The translations under genes were made by a program, and so were the position numbers. Positions 45,843-62,137 of a DNA stretch of 64,000 bases are shown in pieces. Source of the stretch: Cucumis sativus (lineage: Eukaryota; Streptophyta; Magnoliopsida; Cucurbitales; Cucurbitaceae); assembly GCF_000004075.3 (NCBI RefSeq), contig NC_026660.2, positions 28,461,498 to 28,525,497 on the forward strand. Direction: 5' to 3'. The notes under the pieces were generated by a model that saw nothing but the letters and a program-made list of their open reading frames with translations, searched no databases and was not told the DNA's origin. Numbering within the stretch: the first letter of the stretch is position 1; each line of letters begins with the position of its first letter.

Positions 45843-46574
45843 TCAAAATATATCAAGAATCTCTATAATCGGACGGTTGCAAAGGGGGCAAGATCCTCGA
45901 TTAAGCCACAGCTCTCTCGAACAAATCCTACAAAACGTGTGCCCACATGGGATAAATGCCGCGCCCTTTTTCCTCCCCATGCACACGCAGCACATCGAAT
46001 CATTCCTTGTTTCGTCTCTCTTTTTTTCCGCCACTCCCAAATTCCCACCACCACCGTCGTCACAACCGCCATCTGTTTCTTCCAGTAACCGCAACAACGA
46101 CACTCTCAACGGCGTTCCGGTTTCCATCATTCCAACCGCTGAGTCAAAATCGTTGTTATTAAATTCCACAATGTCCCCTTCCGCTCCACGTGGCGATGCT
46201 CTTAAACGACGCTCTGCCGCTAGAGCTGTAGCCAAATTCATCCCGGACGGTCCCGGCGACTGAACGGACAACGGACTCAAGCAACTCCGATTCAACTCCC
46301 TTTCCTCCCGGCGCGTGTTCATCACCTCCAAATCCGGTACTCTCCGGTCATCGTCTTCTCCGCCGCCGTCTCTGACGCTATCAGACGGCGGTCGGAAACC
46401 CCAAGTGGCACCACAACAGCCCATGACCTTAAATCCCAGCCGTTGCTTTAAACTGGGTCGCCGCCTTCCTCCACCATCGATGCCGTCCATTTGATCGGTG
46501 AGAAATCCCCAAATGGTCCTAGCCTCTCTTTCTCGCCTGGCGGCTTCCTGTAAGATGACACTGAGAAGACTCAT
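45843..46574 (-). CDS. C3HC4 RING finger protein (At1g62370-like), 243 aa, single exon
   Basis: A likely E3 ubiquitin ligase, by its C-terminal C3HC4 RING. The zinc ligands are visible: C195, C198, C210, H212, C215, C218, C229, C232 (CCVCMGRKKG, IPCGHTFCRIC, CPLC), followed by NRPIIEILDIF at the very end. The 190 residues before it are low-complexity, rich in Arg, Gly and Asp, with an N-terminal MSLLSVILQEAARRE helix, a CCGATWGF motif and an ALAAERRLRASPRG stretch. No membrane helix is seen. A single ATG opens the whole frame. By position it corresponds to Arabidopsis At1g62370, next to the ACO2 locus. Several frames on the plus strand here are shadows of its GC-rich sequence. Targets and E2 partner are unknown. 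Confidence 0.88.
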   Translation of the reverse strand: MSLLSVILQEAARREREARTIWGFLTDQMDGIDGGGRRRPSLKQRLGFKVMGCCGATWGFRPPSDSVRDGGGEDDDRRVPDLEVMNTRREERELNRSCLSPLSVQSPGPSGMNLATALAAERRLRASPRGAEGDIVEFNNNDFDSAVGMMETGTPLRVSLLRLLEETDGGCDDGGGGNLGVAEKKRDETRNDSMCCVCMGRKKGAAFIPCGHTFCRICSRELWLNRGSCPLCNRPIIEILDIF

Positions 46575-46739
46575 TTTTCCGATCCTCGAAACAAAAATTT
46601 TGTGAAGAAAATGGGTAAAACTTGAAAATGAATTTAAACCGTTGAGGGGAAATGCAAATAGTTAGGATTAGGATGGATTACCTTTAGCCATGGCCATGGA
46701 GATCTCGTGAGTTTGATGAAAGATTTTGATGAAACTCAC

Positions 46740-46860
46740 CTCTGTGTTCTTAATTATTCTCGGAGCCCCATAAGGGGACGAAATTCGAAAAAAACCAGGC
46801 CCCAAGAACAAAAATACGAGAGTCGTGAGGGTCTTAAATGCAAGTTTAGTGGACGCCAAA
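46740..46860 (-). other. Possible non-coding 5' exon of the RING gene
   Basis: On the minus strand a mixed-composition segment ends in AACACAGAG followed by GTGAGTTT, a strong donor. A T-rich tract ending TTTTTGTTTCGAG lies just before the RING gene ATG at 46574 and could be the acceptor. A 63-codon frame here opens only from TTG, so it is not evidence for a secreted peptide. A leader intron is my preferred reading. Confidence 0.4.
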
Positions 46861-49800
46861 ATTAATTAAGCAATTAAGAGAGAACAGAAGAAGAAGAAGA
46901 AGAAGACAAAGGAATGACAATGAAGAAGTGGAGGGAGTTTACACTTTACAGAGACTCTTCAATTTTCTTTTCTTTGGGAAATGCAGCACCACACATTGGA
47001 GTGCTAAATAATTGCAATACATATAGTTAGTTGAAATTTATTAATTAATTTAGAAAATCAACTTAATGTAAGAAGGATTGTGTTAATGCGTTTTCTTTTT
47101 ATGGTTTTCTTGTTTGTTTTTTTGTTGGAAGGAGATATCTATCCCTTCGCCGGCTGTTTAAGTCAACGGCCATTTAAGGCCGGCTCGTCGGAGCTCAGGT
47201 TCGTGTATCCACCAATTCAATATTGCTCCAAATAATATAATTGATCTTTCATTTGTTTTTTTTTGTTAGTAAAGTTCAAAACGTAGACGTTTTTATTTGG
47301 ATTTAAGTATGAAGCTTCAAAATTAATTATCCAAATCCCAAATACAACAATGGGATAGAATTCAAAGTATAGTTTCCATGGGTAAATTTTATTAATTTTC
47401 TAATAATCTGAAAATACATTTATGCAATTAATTATTAGTTCTAAACATAAAAATAACTAGATATGTACGTATATCTTCCTGCATCATATACAAAATTCCA
47501 ATTACATATTTGTGATATGACAAAGTTTTTTTACGTTACTCTTATTTGTAATTGGAGTTAAATGCAAAAGATGCAATAATCAAGTATGTGACATTCAAGA
47601 GTGATACTATTTCAAGCTTAACAACACCTGTTGTTTTCTTTAAAGATGGGTGTAGGATATATATATATAAAAATATAATGGCCAATCAACTCGAAACACG
47701 TTTTTATATAATAAGAGTTAGTTACTTATTAAATTACATTAATTTATGAAATTAAAGTTATGCATGTGTGCCTATACAAGAACCTATCTCAAACTACAAA
47801 AATAATAAAAGTTGGTTATGTTTATGTTATCTTAAGCCAACATGATATAGTTGGGTTTAATTTAAATCACATTTATTGAAATAAGGATATATATCCAAAT
47901 AGGAATATATGGGACAATTGCATGGCCCTCTCCTGTCAACCTATAGAGTTTTAAAAGCAAGTTGAGTTTAAATTTATAGCTTAAGAATTTTATTTTAATG
48001 ATTTTTCATTTTTAAAATTCACAACCCAATTGAATCTCTTGTAATACATATCATAGGTTTTTAAAGAAATATTACAGATAAATATCATAATTTAATTAAG
48101 TTTCTTTCATTTTTCAAACCAATAATCACCTCGTTATTCAATTAAAATATCATATCATGATAAATAAATATGTGATAAGAAGTATCATTACTAGATAAAA
48201 AACCACGATGAATTATTGATATTTCTCTATTCGCTAAATGCTAATGTGTGTTTGTGTTACTTTTCTGATAAGATTAAGTCTTCAAACCAAATATTTGAAA
48301 GATAAGCATTAGTTGAAAACAGTAAAGCAATAACTAAAAAAACAGTTTTTTTTTTTAAATACAAAATTAAAGGATGAAAATATAATAAAAAGATGTGAAG
48401 TCTTTGGCTAATTAATTTGACCATTAGAAAAATATAATGAAATTTAAATCATTCTTAGTTACTGGCTACATTGACTTAACAATTTGATCCTACGACTCCA
48501 ATCATAGATAAAATAATTTACCATATTGATATATTAATTTGTGTGTTGGTAGTTTATAGTTCCATCTATTTATATGTGTATAAAATTTATATTAACCCAT
48601 GTAAGCAGAACCATTATATTTAATCAATTTGTATACAAACTATTAAAATGAAATAATTTATAGGATTTGAAAATGTATGAAGTATAGAATAAGAAGTATG
48701 ATGATGGATATAGTACTATTTTAACAAATATATCATTTTCAACCAATTGAAATATAAATATGATTCATAGTCATGCAGGAAAAAATGAGCGATAAGGCAA
48801 TCATTAAGACGTGGACTCGTCAACAGACTTTGTATTAAAATGAACAAATATAATATGATAGTTCATACCTAATATTCCAATTGGCTACAAGCTTACCCAG
48901 ATAGCAACATACTTAATTCTTCATGCTTAAATATGTGCCATTTAAAAACTAAAATGACCTACGTTTAATAATGTTTTATGTTGTTATCTAATAATAATAA
49001 TAATAATTTTCTTCTTCTCATCATCTATGTAAAATAAAAAATAAAAAATTCCAGATTTGAGTTTATTTTGATAAACTAATACAGCCAACTACGATTCCTT
49101 TTTCTAGGCTATGTTTCTTTTGCCATTTAAAAAAATGTCTCATGCATTTGTTAGATAGTAGTATGTTGTACATCTTCATTTTTTTAGTTAAAGTTTGGAT
49201 CAAGTAGTTTAAGTTCAAGTCCATGGATGAAAAAGCCCAGAGTTGAATTAGCTTTTCTTGGGCCATGAATATAGTTGGTGGGGTTAATACTTGGGCAGCC
49301 CATTTTGATAAAGGCCGGGGAATTTGGGTGTCATGTGTTGGCAAAGCCCACATATATAGGTTTTGAAATTGAAAAGAAAATAGGAAAAAGTAATAGATGA
49401 GAAGTTCACATGTGACTGTGTGTGAATGAGGAAAAAACCAAAGGCAGAGAGAAGACATAAATCGTGGTGGAGATGAACAAAAGGGATATTTAGGCGAAAC
49501 ATGGGAATGACTTCTTCCTTACTTTCCCAATCTTGTATTTGTGTTTCCACATAAATATAAATCCAGCTTTATTGTACCAATTAATATTTTGGTAGTTCTC
49601 AACTACCCCTCCACTCTATCACCTACTTCACTTTCCAAGCTTTACAAATTAGGGTTACTTTATTCATTTTCATCCATTCTCTTTATTGTTAAATTTTGTA
49701 CATTTATTCAATAATATTATATGTTTATTACAAATTCTCACTTTCTTATTCATACCTATTCACTCAAGCCTTTACCATCTTCCTTTTCTATTTCAATACT

Positions 49801-50754
49801 ATTTCTACTTCCTTTTTCACGTTTTTAACATCTTTCTTTATTTCTTGTCCACTTCGTTTAGGGATGCCTAATGTCCCAAATTTCATCTCTCGTAGTAACA
49901 CAAAACCAATGTAATGCTACTTCTCTCTACATTTTTAATACAAATAAAGTGAAACAAAATATCTATAAATAAACAAATATATATATTTTGATAGACGTTG
50001 TCTCAACCCATCAATTATAAAATTTGGTTATATTTCTACTTTACCTACTAAATTTGTTTCTCATATTTACCTTTTAACCCCCACAAAAAAAAATTATAAA
50101 AAAAGAAAGAAAAAAGCTAAACCCTATTTAAATAGCTAACTATTAGATCTTAAAATTATCCTCATCAGTGTATAGTTTAATTGGTTATTAACTTATAACA
50201 TTATATATCTATGACATATACTCTCTCCTAGCTATTTCTCACATTTTTTAACCTAAGAAAATAGTCATAACATAGTCTAAAATTCAAACATCCACGTGCT
50301 CTAATTTGATTAACAAAAAGTTAGAAATATTTCTTTAAATAAAAAAGACTAATAAATATATAAAATGAATGTTCATGCGCAGACCCATTTAGAGATGAGT
50401 ATGCTTTCACATGCTGAGATTATTTTCAAAACTAAGGTTGTAGCAATATAAATCAATAAAATTATTATAAATAACAAAATTAACCTGCTCGTGTTTGCTG
50501 TATATGGGAGGCTACAAAATAAATTAAACTAAAGATGATTATGTTTTAGACATTTTTTCTATCTGTATTAGTTTATACATATTAATTCAGGAGCTGCACA
50601 ACCCAATTCTATTTTCGTTCCTTGGTGGCTGGGTTTCTCACAATGTTCAATAGTCAATATTAGGTTTTATTGGACTTTTAATAGTATCAAACAAATATAT
50701 GTGTTTAAAAGTTGTATTAAATATTTAGGGTAACCTGTTGCCGTTTTTAGAATA
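46861..50754. other. Intergenic upstream of the RING gene to the CHRC promoter
   Basis: Promoter side of the RING gene at the left ((GAA)n near 46886-46905), then A/T-rich DNA. Frames at 49063-49550 on the minus strand and 49686-49914 on the plus strand are low in complexity and show no family features. No transposon domain is seen. Confidence 0.4.
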
Positions 50755-51162
50755 ATGTTTCTTCTTAATACACGAAAGCGTATTGTGTATTCATTCATTT
50801 GGCGCCTCACATGCTTCGGTTGGCTCGCTTTAGTCTCTGCCTTCTTTGTATTTTGTACTCCCCCTCTTCCTATGCCACGTGTTCTGAGCTTAACAAGCCA
50901 CGTTGCGTGCCATTGCCAAACAAGTCATTTTAACTTCACAAGGTCCGATTTGACCTCCAAAACAACGACAAGTTTCCGAACAGTCGCGAAGATCAAGGGT
51001 ATAATCGTCTTTTTGAATTCTATTTCTCTTTATTTAATAGTCTCGTGTGATAGTTTTTTAAAGATTTTTAAAACGTAGCTGCTGTTTAAGTAAATCCCAG
51101 TCCTTCAGTTTGTGCTTTTGTGTGTTTTGTTTCTCTGATTTACGGAATTTGGAAATAATTCT
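50755..51162 (+). promoter_or_regulatory. Promoter and leader of CHRC
   Basis: A CACGTG G-box (50876-50881), an ACGT-core near 50903 and a TATA-like TATTTAAT (51031-51038, about 125 bp before the ATG) lie in a less A/T-rich region. The cucumber CHRC promoter is known from the literature to drive corolla expression and respond to gibberellin; I cannot point to the responsible element here. Confidence 0.5.
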
Positions 51163-52896
51163 ATGGCGTTTGTTTCTCAATTCAATCAACTTCCGTGCAA
51201 GACTCTCGCACTCAATCCACCACAACCTCAATTGACTTCTAAGCCTTCGGTTTTCCCCATCGCTTCGATTGGGGCTACCGCCAGAGCCGCGGCGGGGAAG
51301 TCACTGATCTCAGTTAGGCCTGCGTTCAAGGTCCGTGCGGTGTTAAACGATGACGAGTGGGGGGAGGATAAGGATGAGAAGTATGGAGATGATTCGTCTG
51401 TGGCGGTAGCTGAAAAGGAGGAGGAAAAGCCTCTGGAGCCATCCGAGATTTATAAACTGAAGAAGGCGTTGGTGGACTCGTTTTACGGGACCGATCGTGG
51501 ATTACGAGTGTCCAGAGATACTAGGGCGGAGATTGTCGAGCTGATTACGCAACTGGAATCGAAGAACCCAACCCCTGCTCCTACTGAGGCCCTGACTCTG
51601 CTCAACGGCAAGTGGATTCTAGCGTAAGTTCTCCCAATTATACCTAACTTGTTACTAGCAACCTGATTGGTTGGTTGAACTTCTAATTGTGAATTGGGAA
51701 AAACATCCCGAATCAATAGAACCTAGTAATTTTTGTTTGGGATGATTGAAAAACTGGAACGAGTTTAATCAAATTCCTTTCCTGCTGACTAATCGTATAT
51801 CTCCATTTCAAACCTCTTCATGAATTTTTAAATATTGGTGGTAATTTCTTATATATGTTTATCTTGAAGATCATATTTGGGCGTAGTATCGACCTTCCAT
51901 GTGGCAGTTGTTACTTCAGTATCTTCATGTTGTTGGTTATGAACTAGAATGGTATGCATGAGATTCGATCCCGTGGGCCATTTAGAAGAGGTTTTATCAA
52001 TCGGATTTTGGACCTGTATATGATTTTGTATCAATTTCTTTGAATATGGTCAGTTGGCCAAACTTGCAAGTTTTGTTATGCTAAATCTTAGTTTTTCATT
52101 TAAACCTCTCGATCTCTCTTCATTTTCTTTGAAGAGAATGAAGAGAGTCTCTATACAAATAGCTTTTTTACACCTGATAAACAGGTCCTAATTTTGCATT
52201 TCTTTTTATCTGTTCATAGTCTATAACATACTAGAAGATGATTATGATAAGTTTCTTAATATAAATGTTTTTGGATGTAGGTACACAACTTTCGCGGGTC
52301 TGTTCCCGTTGTTGTCTAGGAATTTGCCATTGGTCAAAGTGGAGGAAATTTCACAGACAATTGATTCAGAGAACCTCACCGTCCAAAACTCTGTCCAGTT
52401 TTCCGGTCCTCTAGCCACCACTTCCATTACTACCAATGCAAAGTTTGAAGTTCGAAGTCCCCTGCGTGTACATGTAAGTCTGAACTGTAGGAAAATTTGG
52501 ATTTTCTTGTCCGTGGGTGCAATTCCAAATCTGACTTTATAATAAACTAATAGTTCTTTTCACACTCAACTTTCTTTCCAGATCAAATTCGAAGAAGGTG
52601 TCATTGGAACTCCCCAGCTGACGGATTCGATAGTGATACCAGATAATGTGGACTTTCTTGGGCAGAAGATTGACTTTACACCATTCAATGGTATCATATC
52701 TTCCCTTCAAGACACTGCTTCAAATGTAGCCAAGACGATTTCGAGTCAACCACCAATCAAGTTCTCAATCTCAAACACGAGGGTAGAGTCTTGGTTGCTA
52801 ACTACTTATCTTGATGAAGATCTTCGAATTTCACGAGGAGATGGTGGTAGCGTGTTCGTACTCCTCAAGGAAGGCAGTTCTTTCTTGTCTCTCTAA
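51163..52896 (+). CDS. CHRC: Chromoplast-specific carotenoid-associated protein CHRC (fibrillin / PAP family)
   Basis: Fibrillin of the plastoglobule/fibril coat that sequesters carotenoids in chromoplasts and stabilises plastid lipid bodies. Exons: 51163-51623, 52281-52473, 52582-52896, GT..AG and in frame, 322 aa. The product opens [18 protein letters not shown], with a Ser/Ala-rich plastid transit region of about 55-60 residues. An acidic linker follows ([15 protein letters not shown]). The PAP/fibrillin domain starts at about 88 ([20 protein letters not shown]) and includes [19 protein letters not shown] and [20 protein letters not shown]. It ends in the family's [26 protein letters not shown]. 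As I recall, this matches cucumber CHRC in sequence and length, and it is the main reason for naming the organism. A likely poly(A) signal AATAAA lies near 53077. Confidence 0.95.
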
Positions 52897-54328
52897 ACAC
52901 CCTTACTCTTCTCACTATAAAGGGTTCATAGGAAACTGAATTATTATTCAAGGATGTTTTTAAACGTGTTGTAGTTTCTTATCAAATAGTGAATGATATT
53001 GCCTTCTGTTCAAAGGGCCAGCTTCAATTAGCTTCGTCTTCTTTTAAATCATTAGTTACTTGAATTTCTGTTGAGAAAATAAACATTGTTTATCTTTTAC
53101 CCATACCAAAAGCCAAAAGTTAAACCAAAACGTGTGAAAAGCTTGGTTGGATTGAACTGCAGGTGTAATACAGATATTTTTTTTACAAAAATACTTCTGT
53201 TTTACTTTTGTTATTGAAAGTCAAACATAAGGTCTTATTAATTAATATTCATGTGTATGTTGGTTAAGTTCGGCTTGGTTTGGACTTATTTTATGTTAGA
53301 TGATCATTTCAAAAATTATTGACTTATTTTATGTTAGGGTATCTTTTGAAAAATTATTTAAATTATCGATTGATTTATGATGATGGTTATGACGTTATGA
53401 ACTTTAAACAATCGAGAAACAAGTATATGAATAGGAGAAATGGTTTTGGAAATATGATTGTGTGGTGTGTCCTCTTTTTTCTTGTTGCACTTTATAGAAG
53501 TACGTGTTAGTGGATCTACATTCAACGATTGTTAATTGTTAAATAAACAGATGTAATTGTTGAAAATGGGGTGCTCTCAAGACATTACAAGGCTTTTATT
53601 TAGAATTTCGTATGAGAAACTTTTTTCTGGATAGTTATTCAATTTCTTTTAATGATAATAAAGTATACTTTATTTATTTAACCCTAAATCTTCTTTCCTC
53701 TCCTATTCAAATATGCCGGTCAAAGTGGACGGTAAACTTTTGAAAGTAAATCTTGTAATCTAACGAACTCCTTCAACTACTAACTCGATATTAGCCTTTT
53801 CTTTCTCGTTATTTGTCTTACCATGTACTTTTTTTTTTACTTGATTTCAGTAAATTCCTTTCATAATTTACCATCTGATCATTTCGAGAATGTCAGTAAA
53901 TGGATCTAAAAAAACTGAAAAGGACACCTTTCATTCCACACGACACATTCTACATGGAGGAAAATATTGTTCTAAAGTCGGTGATTGAGAAAACGGATTC
54001 TTCCCAATTAATGAAGCCAAACGGGTAAGATTTTCTACTTATTCAATGAATTATGTAAACCATTCAATTGGGTTTGGATTGTTTTGATGAAGTCACATCG
54101 ATTTGTTTTGATTTTCTCTGTTTTAACAAGAGAACTATAACAAAGGAGGATTATAATCCACCAATTAAAAAAAGACCAGAGCTTTCCATTTTCCGTTTCC
54201 CTATCAGTCGAACTCCAGTTTACTTTTCAATATTCTGTCGTCTCTTGGATTCTTGCTAACTTCTTTCTAGAAATGTAAAGAACAGCAAGACTAAACATGT
54301 GAAAAGAATGTTAAAATGTTAAATTTCT
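52897..54328. other. Intergenic between CHRC and the OVATE gene (convergent)
   Basis: 3' flanks of both genes and A/T-rich DNA between. A short frame at 53319-53510 has no family features. Confidence 0.4.
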
Positions 54329-54856
54329 CTACCAATGGCGTTTACAAGCTAGAAACAAATTGCTACAAACCTCATGAAATACCTCAAAAATAACACCATG
54401 ACATTCATCTGAGTTCATGGAGATATAGTAGTTCAAAAGATTACGTAGATCCTTTGGCTCTTCAATTCGATTAGCCAAAATCATTTCCGTCATTGAAACT
54501 CTGAAGTCTTCTTTAGGATCGTCAGAGCATTTCTCCATAGCCACCATTACAACAAATTTGGTATCTTCACTCCTCTGTTTCTTTCTTTCTTTACCATTTC
54601 TTACCTCTCGTTTTTCCCTTATCATTTGTTCGAGTCTCTCTTGAACCATGGCGTGAGCGATGCTGGAAACTGATGGGAATTTGTCAGAATTGAAACTTTC
54701 TGTCTCTTCTGAAGAAGAAAAACTCAACCGGCAATTGCAAGAACATCCACAACACAAGGCTCTGTATGCACTTTGTTCTTGGTGATGGTGTTGGGTTGAG
54801 CCTGCTGCTTTCATTCTCACTGCTTTGAAGGGAATTTGGAGGCCAAAAATAATCAT
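54329..54856 (-). CDS. OVATE family protein (OFP9-like transcriptional repressor)
   Basis: OVATE proteins are plant-specific repressors that bind TALE homeodomain and TRM proteins and affect organ shape. Single exon; 175 aa if translation starts at 54856, or 161 aa from the in-frame ATG at 54814 (MKAAGS). The C-terminal OVATE domain (about 101-169) is clear: FVVMVAMEKCSDDPKEDFR, then SMTEMILANRIEEPKDLRN, then LLNYYISMNSDECHGVIFEV. The N-terminal part is short and holds a Cys-rich ALCCGCSCNCRLS segment, a Ser-rich stretch (46-65) and a basic KREVRNGKERKKQR that may serve as a nuclear signal. No membrane helix. Between a fibrillin gene and a PFP beta gene it matches, as I recall, At4g04030 (OFP9), which flanks the same neighbours. 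The start choice is uncertain. Confidence 0.85.
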   Translation of the reverse strand: MIIFGLQIPFKAVRMKAAGSTQHHHQEQSAYRALCCGCSCNCRLSFSSSEETESFNSDKFPSVSSIAHAMVQERLEQMIREKREVRNGKERKKQRSEDTKFVVMVAMEKCSDDPKEDFRVSMTEMILANRIEEPKDLRNLLNYYISMNSDECHGVIFEVFHEVCSNLFLACKRHW

Positions 54857-57081
54857 TTATGCACAATTGGCAAAGTGGGTCTTGTTTCTTTTTTTGTATT
54901 TAGAATGTTTTCAAGTTGTGGTTAATGGAGAGAGAGAACAGAGAGGGAACAGGAATTGGAGGAAAGTAATGATGATGCTTGAGTAGACCTTCAATAATTT
55001 CCTTTTGAGGGAATCATGATAAAATGAAAAGCTTCTCATTTTTTTTTCCTGGAGGGTTGATGAACTGTTCAGTGCATCTATGGTGACTGAGTGATGTTGA
55101 TTTTGCCATGTCCATTAGTTTTCAATTAAAGAATGATTATTGAGATATCCACATTTGTGGCATGGGGAAGATCTTTTGATTAATGATAAAAGGAAGGGAT
55201 TTTAAAGCTTTTTTTAAAGAAAAGAGATGGGGATAAAGAAGGTTTTGGGTTGGCTTCACATGCATTCTAACTACCGAGCTTCTACTAGAGTACTTGATGA
55301 ATTATAGCAAAAGAACTTGAGAGTGAAGTACAAAAGTGAGGGCGATTCCCAAGAAATCAACAGGTGGATTTCTGTTGAAAGTTGTACCTTTCTTAAGGCC
55401 AAATTGCTTCTTCTTTTAACTATAAAGTTAAATTTCACTGCAAAAAGTATCAACTGCTGGTCTTGGGAGCTTAAGATTTTGAAGTCTAGGCCATATCTCG
55501 ATAAGATCTATACCTTTTATAGCTTCTTTGAGTATGTATTTGTTGAGAGTTGACTTCAGCAAAACACACCTTGAGCAGTCCAAACAATTAGGAGGTGGCA
55601 TGGATAAATTTGTCTCTGAAGACAAAAAATAAAATTGTTTGGAATGTGGGAAAAATCGTATACAGCTGGTGGGAATCTCTTTCCATAAATGGTCACGTTT
55701 CTTTGAAACTTAATGAAGACATCACGTTTTTGTTATAATTATATCTATCCCTCGGCACTGAAGTGGGACAACATGTCAATATCATTATTCACTACAAATT
55801 CTAAGCTACAGTGTTTATTGGTTCTTGGACTTCTTCATGGCTTAGCTCTGGTTTTGGCTTAGTTGTTCGAAATTGCAGGAGGGGAGGGATGATGGCGACA
55901 ACAGAGGGCTTACCCATACTTGCTGTTTGGTGGAATGAGAGATTATTATTTGTTTAGCTTTGGGTTCAAGTTCAACTATTTTCTTAGACAAAATTGTTTA
56001 TGAATCTAGATGATTATTACAATGAAATTACTATTAGAGTTATTGTGACTTTTTAAAAATAAGTTTGAAATGTCGTATTTCAAGTCATTACAATAAAGAC
56101 TATTGAGTTGGTTTGTAAGACTAATGAGTTATTGTGTTTTAAAAAGTGAATTTTCAACTATCAACTCGAACCAAATACCATTTTAAGAGTTTTGTATTAG
56201 ATCATTCACTGGAACTAGGGTTTTGAAATCAAATAATAAATTTGTTTTCTAGACATCACATTCAAAAAACTTGTTGGAAGATATGATGGGAAAAAGTTTG
56301 TTCTGCTAAACTTTTAAGAAGTATTTGAAGACAAAATGTAAAATTGTGGAGTCTAGCATTGTAAAGTTTTCAACTTGTTGGTGATATACAATTAAATTTG
56401 TCTTCAACCACAAGCGTAAGCTTTTGGATGAGCTCACTCCAACATCAATTTTTATACCTGAGTTTAAGAGTTTAAGAATATTTCAGCCAAATAACAATTT
56501 GATTGTGATGTTTCAGGCTTTCAGCCAAAATAGGAAAAAGAAAAGGAGAAGTGTGAAGTCATGAAGTTCACACTTGATTGACATAAAAATTTAAGGTTTT
56601 ATTAACTCCATATGAAGCTAAAGAGTTGTTCCCATCTCAGACTTCAGAGGCTCAGAGCTTCACAACTTTATCCAAACATCTCTTCCGAGAAATTTTGCTG
56701 GAAGACTTTACATTATGAGAGAAGCTTCCTCCTAACAGACCCAAGCCCATTTAGAATGGGCCAAATATGGGCTTTCCTATACTTAGGCCGAGAAAGCGGG
56801 CCTGGAGATGAGATGAAGACCCGCACCAGTAGAAACACAACCCACAGAATCAATCTCGGTACCCTAAAGCAGCCCCAGGTAATTGAACCAATAGCCGAAA
56901 GAATCTAACCCGAAAGACTATTTTACCCTCTCTCTACAATGTTTCAATTTGGTATCGGACTGTCTAGTCCGGACAATTCCCTACATTTCTGGAGTTTAAC
57001 ACTAAGTTTTCGAGTATCACACTCTCTCCGTCTCTCGCCCCATCAGTTTCCCTAGTCATCGTTCTTCCTCTTCTATTCACA
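54857..57081. other. Intergenic between OVATE and PFP beta genes (divergent)
   Basis: OVATE promoter at the left. Frames at 55271-55625 and 56612-56908 lack family features. The last 200 bp are C/T-rich and form the PFP beta leader, preceded by GGCCCA/TGGGCC-type boxes near 56740-56800 common in promoters of plant housekeeping genes. Confidence 0.4.

Positions 57082-62137
<5,056 letters not shown>

Noticed and set aside
45877-46263. Plus-strand frames of up to 128 codons over the RING gene
   Set aside because: GC-rich shadows; the RING zinc ligands are on the minus strand.
46668-46859. 63-codon minus-strand frame that looks like a signal peptide plus short mature peptide
   Set aside because: It opens with TTG, not ATG, and overlaps a strong splice donor. 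A leader exon of the RING gene explains it better.
49063-49550. Overlapping minus-strand frames of 88-131 codons
   Set aside because: A/T-rich composition, Phe/Tyr-rich translation, no domain. The one with a good ATG shows no homology I can name.
56612-56908. 98-codon plus-strand frame upstream of PFP beta
   Set aside because: No domain, and it lies in the promoter with GGCCCA boxes. Probably chance.
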